Shown here piece by piece: positions 1 to 7,015 of a stretch of DNA of 37,125 nt. Position 1 is the first letter of the stretch, and the number at the start of each line of letters is the position of its first letter. Made by a program: the position numbers and the translations under genes. Source of the DNA: JAXHUE01 sp034189655 (GTDB taxonomy: Bacteria > Chloroflexota > Dehalococcoidia > E44-bin15); the NCBI GenBank assembly GCA_034189655.1, contig JAXHUE010000019.1, forward strand, positions 1 through 37,125, given 5' to 3'. The notes under the pieces are model-generated. The model worked only from the letters and a program-made list of their open reading frames with translations. It was not told where the DNA came from and did not search any database.

Positions 1-1
1 G

Positions 2-121
2 TGCCCGGAGCAGGCAGTGAGCGGCGAGAAGAGAAAGCCCCACGTCATAGACCCCGCCAAGTGTACCAGGTGCGGCCTGTGCTACGACATATGTAAGTTC
101 AACGCGGTGATCAAGCGATGA
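2..121 (+). CDS. C-terminal end of a NuoF/HndC-type NADH-binding flavoprotein subunit (partial)
   Basis: The window opens inside a gene whose last 39 codons are visible, ending in TGA at 119-121. The tail reads through SGEKRKPHVIDPAKC and then C-x2-C-x2-C-x3-C (CTRCGLCYDIC), which binds a 4Fe-4S cluster. This is the usual extreme C-terminus of NuoF/HndC/HydB-like subunits, which carry a two-cluster ferredoxin domain after the FMN/NADH-binding domain; the first Cys seen (CPEQAVSG) would be the last ligand of the previous cluster. Such subunits pass electrons between NAD(P)H and a partner with a HoxU/NuoG-N module, and such a gene lies 55 bases downstream. The flavin domain is outside the window, so the family call rests on the tail and the neighbour. 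Confidence 0.7.
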   Translation, partial: CPEQAVSGEKRKPHVIDPAKCTRCGLCYDICKFNAVIKR

Positions 122-176
122 CGGTGGGCGACGGTGCCACACCATGCGCCCGCGGCAGCGCAGAGGAGACGATGAG

Positions 177-833
177 ATGAAGGGTTCACAGATCAGCCTG
201 GAGATCGACGGCCAAAAGGTGGTGGCCAGGGAGGGAATGACAATACTGGAGGTGGCCAGGGACATGGGCATAGAGGTCCCCACCCTGTGCCACCACGAGG
301 CGCTCTCGCCTTACGGGGCCTGCCGTCTCTGCACCGTGGAGGTAGAGCGAAACGGCTCCACCAGGATGGTCACCTCATGCAACTATCCGGTGGCGGATGG
401 CCTGGTAGTCAGGACCAACTCTCCGAAGGTGAGAAAGCTGCGCAAGGGCATACTCGAGCTCCTGCTGCCCGTGGCACCGTGCCGGGCGATACAGGAGCTG
501 GCCGAAGAGTACGGAGCCAAGGAGTCGCGGTTCGTGGCTGATCAAGCGACCTACTGTGTCCTCTGCGGCCTGTGCGTGCGCTACTGTGCCGAGGTCAAGC
601 AGGTACACGCCATCGGCTTCGTCGGGAGGGGCACCGAGCGCAGGGTGGCCTTCTTCCCTGAGATAGCGCAGCAGGAGTGCATGAGCTGCAGGGAGTGCTT
701 CGGACTGTGCCCCACGGGCAAGCTCGCCGCCGAGACCGATGGCGTCTGCTTCGACGGCATATCCATCGACGACATACTGATGGTGCCCGAGCCCGCGGCA
801 AAAGAGGGAGGCCTGGCCACACTCAAGACCTAG
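177..833 (+). CDS. HoxU/NuoG N-terminal-type iron-sulfur protein (2Fe-2S plus two 4Fe-4S)
   Basis: A 218-residue electron-transfer protein. Residues 5-80 form a plant-type 2Fe-2S domain with C38, C49, C52 and C68. A second part carries two 4Fe-4S motifs, C127-x2-C-x2-C-x3-C137 and C168-x2-C-x2-C-x3-C178. The order matches HoxU and the N-terminal part of NuoG/HndD. The His-Cys cluster of those proteins, normally between the 2Fe-2S and ferredoxin parts, is lost: only C102 remains around residues 95-113. I chose ATG 177 because AGGAG lies 9 bases upstream (163-167); an in-frame ATG at 144 has no such site. It follows the NuoF-like gene closely and probably forms a soluble NAD(P)H-linked module with it. 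No hydrogenase or formate dehydrogenase subunit is in view, so the terminal partner is unknown. Confidence 0.8.
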   Translation: MKGSQISLEIDGQKVVAREGMTILEVARDMGIEVPTLCHHEALSPYGACRLCTVEVERNGSTRMVTSCNYPVADGLVVRTNSPKVRKLRKGILELLLPVAPCRAIQELAEEYGAKESRFVADQATYCVLCGLCVRYCAEVKQVHAIGFVGRGTERRVAFFPEIAQQECMSCRECFGLCPTGKLAAETDGVCFDGISIDDILMVPEPAAKEGGLATLKT

Positions 834-834
834 T

Positions 835-901
835 CACGTGGGCATCGCCTGGTGAGGCCTCCCCGAACAGGCGAGACCGCGGCGAATAGCTATACCACGT
901 G
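835..901. repeat. Nested inverted repeats after the HoxU-like gene
   Basis: Two bases after the stop codon, CACGTGG (835-841) faces CCACGTG (895-901). Inside them TCGCCTG (845-851) faces CAGGCGA (868-874). An RNA could therefore fold as a 7-bp outer stem holding a 7-bp inner hairpin. With the longer hairpin at 911-969, this fills most of the 241-base space before the SbcC-like gene. The function is unknown; 3'-end protection or attenuation is possible. There is no coding signal here. Confidence 0.4.
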
Positions 902-910
902 TTGCGTAGC

Positions 911-969
911 GCAGCAGGCCGAGACAGCGAAATGACTGGACCCTCGCCCTCATTCGCTCGGCCTGCTGT
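911..969 (+). terminator. Long hairpin, candidate terminator of the NuoF/HoxU-like genes
   Basis: CAGCAGGCCGAG (912-923) pairs perfectly with CTCGGCCTGCTG (957-968). The stem continues inward after a 4-base bulge: CGAAATGA (928-935) faces TCATTCG (950-956) with one extra A. The stem is about 19 bp with a 14-base loop, followed by TGCTCTTTG, which is only weakly T-rich. It sits after the last gene of one unit and upstream of the next promoter, so termination is the simplest reading. The poor T-tract leaves open a structured RNA role. Confidence 0.45.
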
Positions 970-1016
970 GCTCTTTGCCCACCACCCCCGCCCCCAGGCC
1001 ACTTGACACCGAGCTA

Positions 1017-1045
1017 TTGACCATGTCCCCCCAAGATGCCACAAT
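1017..1045 (+). promoter_or_regulatory. Candidate sigma70 promoter of the SbcC-like gene
   Basis: TTGACC (1017-1022), a 17-base spacer and CACAAT (1040-1045). Transcription would start near 1052, before the GGAGG at 1064-1068 and the GTG at 1075. This places the in-frame ATG at 1036 inside the promoter and supports the GTG start. Confidence 0.45.
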
Positions 1046-1074
1046 GGTGGCAGGCACACAATCGGAGGTCGTCC

Positions 1075-3201
1075 GTGGTCCCGCTGCGCCTGCGGCTCAA
1101 GAACTTCATGTGCTACCGCGACAACGTACCGCCCATCTCCTTCGAGGGCATCCACGTGGCATGCCTCTGCGGCGACAACGGCAACGGCAAGTCGGCGCTC
1201 CTCGATGCCATCACCTGGGCGCTCTGGGGCAGGGCACGGGCGAAGAGCGACGACGAGCTCATCCACCTGGGAAGGTCGGACATGGAGGTGGACTTCGAGT
1301 TCATGCTGGGCGATGACAGGTACCGCGTGCTCCGCGCCCGCACCAGGGCCAGGCCCAACCGGCCGGGTCAGCCCATGCTCGACCTCCAGGTCGCCACCGA
1401 GAGCGGGTACCGCTCCATCGCCGGCAACTCCATCCGGGAGACGGAGCGCGCCATAGTAGGCCTGCTGCGCATGGACTACGAGACATTCACCAACAGCGCC
1501 TTCCTGCTCCAGGGGCGTGCCGACCTCTTCACCGTCATGGAGCCGCACCGGCGCAAGGAGGTCCTGGCCGATATCCTGGGCCTGGGCCGCTACCAGGAGT
1601 ACGAGGAGCGGGCCAAGATGCTGGCCCGGGAGAGGGCGCGCGACGAGCACGCCCTGAGAGGTGACATCGAGGCCATCGACGGCGAGCTGGCCCACCGCGA
1701 TGAGCATTCCCAGAAGCTCGCCGATGTGCGGGGCGTGCTCGTCGCGCTTAAAAAGGAGCTCAAGACACAAGAGGAGAAGGTGAGCCGCCTCCGCGAGCAG
1801 CGGCAGGGGCTAGACCTGGAGCGGCAGCACCTGGAAGAGACCAACCTCCGCATCGAGCAGGTGAAGGCCGAGCTGGGCCTCTTCCAGCGCCAGATAGCGG
1901 CCCACCAGGCCAGGATAGAGGAGTTCGAGGCAGTGCTCGCCGGCCACCACGATGACCTGGCCCAGGCCGACGCCCACCTGCGCCAGGTGACCGAGATGGA
2001 GGAGCGGCTGGCAGAGCGAAAGCAGGAGTATGAAGAGGCATCCAACCGCAGCCACTACCTCACCCTCACCAACAAGGCGCTCAAGGAGGAGATGGAGGGG
2101 CTAAAGGCCAAGATCGTAATGCTCTCCGGCGACGAGGCCACCTGTCCCCTCTGCGGCACGGAGCTTGCGGCAGAGGGACGAGAGCGGACCATCGCCAGCT
2201 ACGAGACCCAGGGCCAGGAGAAGGCCCACCTGTTCCGCTCGAACGAGGAGGAGGTGAAACACCTGGGAGAGCGGCTCGCCTCCCTGCGGCACGAGACCGA
2301 AAGTCTGGAGGGCGCCATCCGGGAGCAGCGCTCGCGGTGGCAGGGGCGAAGGGAGGCCCTGGAGCGGGCGCACCTCGATGCAGAGCGGAACCTGCCCAAG
2401 GAGAGGGAAGACCTCACCCACGCCGAGGAGGCCCTGGAGCGGTGGCGCTCCACCCTCCAGGCCGACGTCGAGAGGCAGCGCTCCCTGATAGCGGATATCG
2501 CCGGCCTCCCCCAGGTGGTGAGCGACCTCCGCCAGGCACAGGCGCTGCTCGACGACTACGTCGAGCGGGAGCGCAGGGAGCGCGACCAGGCGGTGGAGCT
2601 CGAGGCCAGGCTCAAGGACCTCGCGGCAAAGGAGGAGGCGCGCCGGGACAAAGAGCAGGCGCTCCTCCGGGCATCGCAGGAGCGTGCGCTCTACGACGAG
2701 CTCGCCGTCGCCTTCGGCAAGAAGGGAATCCAGGCCCTCATCATCGAGAGCGCCCTCCCCGAGATCGAGGAGGAGGCCAACCGGCTGCTGGCCCGGATGA
2801 CGGACGGCAGGATGCACATAAAGCTGGAGGCGCAGCGCCAGACCAGGAAGGGCGACACGGTAGAGACCCTGGACATCAACATCTCCGACGAGCTGGGCAC
2901 GCGCCGCTACGAGACCTACAGCGGCGGCGAGGCCTTTCGCATCAACTTCGCCCTGCGCATCGCGCTGTCCCGGCTGCTCGCCCGCCGCGCCGGGGCACCC
3001 CTGCCCACGCTGTTCATCGACGAGGGGTTCGGCACCCAGGACGCATCGGGGCGCGAGCGAGTGGTGGAGGCCATAGGCTCTATCGAGGACGACTTCGAGC
3101 GCATCATCGTCATCACCCACATCGACGAGATGAAGGAGCGCTTCCCGGTGCGCATCGAGGTCACCAAGACCGAAGAAGGCTCCACGGTTCACATGGTCTA
3201 G
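1075..3201 (+). CDS. SbcC/Rad50-like SMC-family ATPase
   Basis: A 708-residue Rad50/SbcC-type ATPase of double-strand-break processing. Visible elements in order: Walker A GDNGNGKS (33-40); a Q-loop-like FLLQGRADLF stretch; a long charged coiled coil; a zinc hook CPLC at 357-360; the second coiled-coil arm; ABC signature SGGE (616-619); Walker B LFIDEG with D649 and E650; and H-loop ITHIDE (H682). All nucleotide-site motifs are intact. At about 700 residues it is shorter than E. coli SbcC (about 1,050) and most Rad50 proteins, so the coiled-coil arms are short. The start is GTG 1075 with GGAGG 6 bases upstream; an ATG at 1036 is in frame but falls in the likely promoter. The usual nuclease partner SbcD/Mre11 is not in the window. 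The GyrI-like gene follows 57 bases on. Confidence 0.85.
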   Translation: MVPLRLRLKNFMCYRDNVPPISFEGIHVACLCGDNGNGKSALLDAITWALWGRARAKSDDELIHLGRSDMEVDFEFMLGDDRYRVLRARTRARPNRPGQPMLDLQVATESGYRSIAGNSIRETERAIVGLLRMDYETFTNSAFLLQGRADLFTVMEPHRRKEVLADILGLGRYQEYEERAKMLARERARDEHALRGDIEAIDGELAHRDEHSQKLADVRGVLVALKKELKTQEEKVSRLREQRQGLDLERQHLEETNLRIEQVKAELGLFQRQIAAHQARIEEFEAVLAGHHDDLAQADAHLRQVTEMEERLAERKQEYEEASNRSHYLTLTNKALKEEMEGLKAKIVMLSGDEATCPLCGTELAAEGRERTIASYETQGQEKAHLFRSNEEEVKHLGERLASLRHETESLEGAIREQRSRWQGRREALERAHLDAERNLPKEREDLTHAEEALERWRSTLQADVERQRSLIADIAGLPQVVSDLRQAQALLDDYVERERRERDQAVELEARLKDLAAKEEARRDKEQALLRASQERALYDELAVAFGKKGIQALIIESALPEIEEEANRLLARMTDGRMHIKLEAQRQTRKGDTVETLDINISDELGTRRYETYSGGEAFRINFALRIALSRLLARRAGAPLPTLFIDEGFGTQDASGRERVVEAIGSIEDDFERIIVITHIDEMKERFPVRIEVTKTEEGSTVHMV

Positions 3202-3258
3202 CACCGACACAGCACACACGTGCTTGGCGGCGATACCTATATCGACGAGGAGGTCTAC

Positions 3259-3735
3259 ATGGCGAGCGAGATTACGGTGAAGAGCACGGAGCCGACGACG
3301 GTGGCGTTCATCTCGATGAAGGGGCCCTTCGACCTGATAAGCGCTTCGTTTGACCGGCTCTACGCCTGGGTCTCACAGAAGGGGTACCAGCCATCGGGGC
3401 CGCCGCTGGGGCTCTACTACAACGACCCCGGCCAGGTGCCCGCCGAGGAGCTCGTGTGGGAGCTACAGAGCCCGATAGCGGGCGATGTCGCCCCCAGCGG
3501 CCCCGACGAGGGCGGCCTGGGGGTGAAGCGGGTGGAGGCGAGAGAGGTGGCCTCCACCGTGTACAAGGGGCCCTACGAGGGCCTGGGCCCGGTCTATGGG
3601 GACGTGGTCACCTGGATCATGGGGAACGGGTACGAGATCGCAGGGGCCCCCGAGGAGGTCTACCTGTCCAACCCGCACGAAACGCCCCCGGAGGAGCTCC
3701 TCACCGAGATCAGGTTCCCGGTGCGCAAGCTGTAG
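3259..3735 (+). CDS. GyrI-like small-molecule-binding domain protein
   Basis: A 158-residue protein with two similar halves: TTVAFISMKGPF...LGLYYNDPGQVPAEELVWEL and ASTVYKGPYEG...EEVYLSNPHETPPEELLTEI. This internal repeat is the pattern of the GyrI-like/AraC effector-binding (SHS2-duplicated) fold, which binds small hydrophobic ligands or inhibits gyrase in some members. There is no DNA-binding domain, so it is a stand-alone ligand-binding protein. The start at 3259 has GAGGAGG just upstream (3247-3253). The 57-base gap to the SbcC-like gene, with no clear promoter, suggests co-transcription. The ligand cannot be told from the sequence. Confidence 0.7.
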   Translation: MASEITVKSTEPTTVAFISMKGPFDLISASFDRLYAWVSQKGYQPSGPPLGLYYNDPGQVPAEELVWELQSPIAGDVAPSGPDEGGLGVKRVEAREVASTVYKGPYEGLGPVYGDVVTWIMGNGYEIAGAPEEVYLSNPHETPPEELLTEIRFPVRKL

Positions 3736-3757
3736 GGCACGGCGGCCGACGCAAACG

Positions 3758-4840
3758 CTAGCGGCGCAGGTACTCGGCAAAGGGTATGGCATTGCTCCGG
3801 GGCCTCCGCGTCCAGGGGATATTCCTGCCCTTTAAGCTCAGCCTGATGCAGGCCTGCGCGTCCTTGCTGCGGTAGAGCTGACGAAGCTGGGCGCTGTCGT
3901 ACAGCTCCCTCTGCCTCTGCTCCGTCTCCAGCGCCAGCATCTCCGTGGCCAGTGGCCTGACGACGTAGACGCCGCTTATCGCGGACAGGCCTCCAGAGCC
4001 GTCTGCTATCATGAGGTGGCACGGGACCTCGAAGGACCGCCTCCCTCTGGCCCTGACCACAATAGAGGCGTAGGGGAACAGGAGCAGCGGCGCCTCGCCG
4101 AAGTTGGTTATGGCGAAGAATGCCATCCACCGGGCATAGGCATTCACCACGGGGGTGGTATGCTCCAGGAATACCTCGTTGGCCCTCCTCTGCTCCCTCC
4201 ACAGCGGCACCAGAGAGCTGAAGACCGCCCGCAGCTTCTCGCGCTCCAGGCGAGAGATGAGCTCTGCCAGCGGGGCCAGACCCGCTATCTTGTGCTGCTC
4301 CATGTCGAGGCCGCTCCCCAGGAGCACCACCGCGTCGGGGAAATCGAAGGAGAGGCAGCCACCGCGCTCCTCGCTGCGGAGCCAGCCCAGCTTCGGCTCT
4401 ATCCCGTCATCGAACGCCGGTATCGGGACGAGCTGGCGATAGCAGGCGAAATCGAGCAGCTCGGAGACCCCGCCGTCCCGGAGCAGTGAGAGCAGCACCT
4501 CCCTGGTATCTCTCTCGTCCCCCGCCTCTGCGAGGGCAGCGCTGCCACGGCCGAGGCAGCCATCTGTATCCTGTGCCACCGCCGCGATGTACTCGGCTAT
4601 CTCCTGGTCCCTCTGCACCAGGCCGAAGGGCTGATCCCCCTCCTCCAGGTCTATGAGGAAGAGAGAGGCCCTGGAGGCACGGCTGGCCTCCCTGCCCACA
4701 ACGACCTCGTCCTCCCAGTTGTACGAGTAGTGGATGGACTCCAGGATCACCCAGGGGCGACTCCTCTCGCTGAAGCGGGACAGCGCGTAGCCTGCGAACA
4801 GAGATACTATGCTCACGATGAGGGGTATCCACAGGCTCAT
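3758..4840 (-). CDS. Membrane-anchored protein of unknown function
   Basis: A 360-residue protein I do not recognise. Residues 3-22 (LWIPLIVSIVSLFAGYALSRF) form one hydrophobic segment followed by basic residues, so the protein is probably anchored by its N-terminus with the rest in the cytoplasm. The rest is soluble, rich in Arg, Glu and Leu, and includes ITNFGEAPLLLFPYASIVVRARG and a basic C-terminal tail. There is no metal or nucleotide motif. A strong GGGAGGCAGAGGGAG precedes the ATG. It ends tail-to-tail with the GyrI-like gene (22 bases between stops). Its upstream neighbour on the same strand is a thiolase 167 bases away, with nothing notable between. It has normal codon use for the window and is probably a real gene. 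Confidence 0.6.
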   Translation of the reverse strand: MSLWIPLIVSIVSLFAGYALSRFSERSRPWVILESIHYSYNWEDEVVVGREASRASRASLFLIDLEEGDQPFGLVQRDQEIAEYIAAVAQDTDGCLGRGSAALAEAGDERDTREVLLSLLRDGGVSELLDFACYRQLVPIPAFDDGIEPKLGWLRSEERGGCLSFDFPDAVVLLGSGLDMEQHKIAGLAPLAELISRLEREKLRAVFSSLVPLWREQRRANEVFLEHTTPVVNAYARWMAFFAITNFGEAPLLLFPYASIVVRARGRRSFEVPCHLMIADGSGGLSAISGVYVVRPLATEMLALETEQRQRELYDSAQLRQLYRSKDAQACIRLSLKGRNIPWTRRPRSNAIPFAEYLRR

Positions 4841-5007
4841 CTCCCTCTGCCTCCCAGCTCGATCTGTGGTACCGCCGCCCCAGACGCGGCCCTACCCCGT
4901 GAGCGCCCACCACGACCCGCGTCCCACCACCCCCCGACATCGTTACCGCGCCACCGGTCGTCGGCCGCGGCCGCCGGTATGTCGCCCGGCTCACGTGCCC
5001 CGTGTCA

Positions 5008-6246
5008 TCAGCTCCAGGCCACCCTCTCCACGATGGTGGCCGCGGCCTGCCCGCCGCCGCCGCACAGCGTCTGTATGCCGTATCTCAGGTCGTGGCGCAC
5101 CATGTGGTGCACCATCTCGGTGAAGTAGAGCGCCCCGCTGCCGCCAATGGGGTGCCCGATGGCGATGGCCCCGCCGGTGGGGTTTATGCGCGGGTCGTCA
5201 AAGGCCAGCCCGAACTCGAGGCACTGGGCCAGCACCGGGGAGGCAAACGCCTCGTTGGTCTCGATCACGTCCATGTCACTCATGGTGAGGCCGCCCCGTG
5301 CCAGCGCCTTCCTCATCGCCGGGATGGGCCCCAGGAGCATGATGACCGGGTCGCACGCGCCCACGGCGACGGAGCGCACCCTCACCATGGGCTCAAGGCC
5401 CAGCTCGTCGGCCTTCTCGCGAGACATGAGCATCACCGCGGCCGCCCCGTCGACGATGCCAGAGGAGCTGCCCGCGGTGACCAGGCCGTTCTCCTTGAAC
5501 CTGGGCTCAAGCCGGCTCATCCGCTCCCAGGCCGCCTCCGGGTCGTCCACGGCCTCCTCACGCAGCCCCTCGTCCCGCTCCACCACGACGGCCTGCCCGT
5601 CGCGCTCCACCGTTATCGGCACCACTCGCCTCTGGTACCACTCCCGGTCCCGCACCGCCTGCACCGCCTTCTGCTGGCTCCACAGCCCGAAGCGATCCAT
5701 GGCCTCACGCGAGAGGTCGTACCGCTCAGCCACCATCTCTGCGGCGACGCCCATCAGCACAAATCCCCGCTCCGCTACCCGGGGGTCAGAGAGCACCGGT
5801 ATCCCCGCCTTCACCGCGGCATCGAGGTTAGAGCCCAGGGGGTAGCGCGACATCATCTCCACGCCGCCCGCTATCATCACGTCGCCGTGCCCACACATGA
5901 TGGCCTGGGCCTGGGCGTTTATGGCCTGGAGGCTGGCCGGGCAGGCCCGCTCCATGGTCCAGCCCGCCACCTCCGCTGGCAGCCCCAGTGCGATCCTGAC
6001 CAGCCACCCTATCCTCGCCTGCTCGCCTATCTGGTTGCCACAGCCCACCGCGATGTCCTCGATATCCCCCACGTCGAACGCGGGCGCCTTCGCCTGGACC
6101 CGCCGTATGAGCTCTGCCATCACCTGGGCGAGCATGGTCTGCGCCGACACATCGTGAAAGATCCCCTGCTTCTTCCCTCCCCACCCCGCCCTCCCCGTGG
6201 GGGCGCGGACGGCATCGACCACGACGACCTCTCTCAGCTCCGGCAT
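5008..6246 (-). CDS. Thiolase family protein (acetyl-CoA acetyltransferase-like)
   Basis: A 412-residue thiolase, the standard length. It joins or cleaves beta-ketoacyl-CoA thioesters in the cytoplasm. The N-terminus EVVVVDAVRAPTGRAG is typical. The acylated nucleophile is C102 in ERACPASLQAI, where most thiolases have C-x-S-G; the Gly here is Ser. The second triad parts are GHPIGGSG (H365) and LCGGGG (C395). AAGGAGAGAGGT sits right before the ATG. It is a close paralogue of the thiolase at 33694-34935 (same length, long identical blocks such as YFTEMVHHMVRH), encoded on the other strand 27 kb away. The two differ after the catalytic Cys (PAS here, NAG there) and in the loop after GHPIG, so substrates may differ. 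It appears to be a single-gene unit. Confidence 0.85.
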   Translation of the reverse strand: MPELREVVVVDAVRAPTGRAGWGGKKQGIFHDVSAQTMLAQVMAELIRRVQAKAPAFDVGDIEDIAVGCGNQIGEQARIGWLVRIALGLPAEVAGWTMERACPASLQAINAQAQAIMCGHGDVMIAGGVEMMSRYPLGSNLDAAVKAGIPVLSDPRVAERGFVLMGVAAEMVAERYDLSREAMDRFGLWSQQKAVQAVRDREWYQRRVVPITVERDGQAVVVERDEGLREEAVDDPEAAWERMSRLEPRFKENGLVTAGSSSGIVDGAAAVMLMSREKADELGLEPMVRVRSVAVGACDPVIMLLGPIPAMRKALARGGLTMSDMDVIETNEAFASPVLAQCLEFGLAFDDPRINPTGGAIAIGHPIGGSGALYFTEMVHHMVRHDLRYGIQTLCGGGGQAAATIVERVAWS

Positions 6247-6335
6247 ACCTCTCTCCTTTTCCTGCTCTGTCGTTCGGGACTATGTCGAGAAGGGGCCCAG
6301 CGGCAACGCACGGCGCGCCCGATGGCATCACGGGG

Positions 6336-6378
6336 AAAAAAAGAGGCCCCACCGGCGCTTCGCCCGCCCGGTGTGCCC
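6336..6378 (-). terminator. Intrinsic terminator of the uvrA-HD unit
   Basis: Read on the minus strand, GGGCACACCGG (6378-6368) pairs with CCGGTGGGGCC (6355-6345), nine of eleven positions matching, around a 12-base loop. This is followed by TC and seven T residues (6342-6336). The stem begins at the last base of the HD-protein stop codon. It is the clearest rho-independent terminator in the window. Confidence 0.75.
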
Positions 6379-6929
6379 TACAGCCCTATCTGCTCGGCGA
6401 TGCCCTGCATGGCCTCGAGGCCCAGCGCCACGAACTCCCCCAGGCCCAGGCCGAGCCCGCTGCAGGTGGCTATCTGCTCGCGGCGGGCCCCGGCGGCGAA
6501 CCTCTTCTCGCCGAAGCGCTTCATCAGCGACTCCGCGGTGAGGCCGTCGAGCTTCTTATCGGGCCGCACCAGTGCCGCGGCAACGATGAGGCCGGTGAGG
6601 GGGTCGACACAGCAGATGGCCTTCTCCAGTGGGGTCTGGGGGGGTATGCCGTGGGCCTCGTTGTGGCAGAGGATGGCGTGGGCCACCCTCTCACTGGCGC
6701 CGAGCTCCCTGGCGATGTCCGCCCCCAGCTTGCTGTGGGCGCCGGGGTCATCGGCAGTGAGCTCGACATCGATATCGTGGAGGAGCCCGCACAGGCCCCA
6801 CTCTTCCTCGTCCTCACTGAGGTACCTGGCCACGGCCCGCATGACGGCCTCAGTGGCCAGCATGTGGTGTATCACGTTGCCGTTCTCAACGTTTGCCTTG
6901 ACCGAGTCCAGCGCCTCTTCTCTGTCCAT
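6378..6929 (-). CDS. HD-domain (HDIG-type) metal-dependent phosphohydrolase
   Basis: A 183-residue protein with the HD fold: H21-H22 in VIHHMLATE, the HD pair H51-D52 in LLHDIDVE, then H65 (HSKLG) and H84/H89 (VAHAILCHNEAHG). These are the metal ligands expected of HD hydrolases, which cleave nucleotides or phosphoesters. The C-terminal helix bundle (LEKAICCVDPLTGLIVAAALV) matches small proteins annotated as HDIG-domain or YedJ-like. ATG 6929 is chosen because the HD family starts there (REEALDSVKANVEN...HHMLA); GGAGG lies 3 bases upstream. It lies 86 bases after uvrA on the same strand and ends in the terminator at 6336-6378, so it is probably co-transcribed with uvrA. The substrate is not predictable. 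Confidence 0.8.
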   Translation of the reverse strand: MDREEALDSVKANVENGNVIHHMLATEAVMRAVARYLSEDEEEWGLCGLLHDIDVELTADDPGAHSKLGADIARELGASERVAHAILCHNEAHGIPPQTPLEKAICCVDPLTGLIVAAALVRPDKKLDGLTAESLMKRFGEKRFAAGARREQIATCSGLGLGLGEFVALGLEAMQGIAEQIGL

Positions 6930-7015
6930 AGGCCTCCGTGTCTGTCCGCCAGCGACCGCGGCGGGGTGTGCCACCCCCCAGGAGATTATACCGCACTGGC
7001 ACAGATATCGCCACC

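Noticed and set aside
823..1770. A 315-codon minus-strand frame opposite the start of the SbcC-like gene.
   Set aside because: Walker A and the promoter support the plus-strand gene; the minus frame has no recognisable domain.
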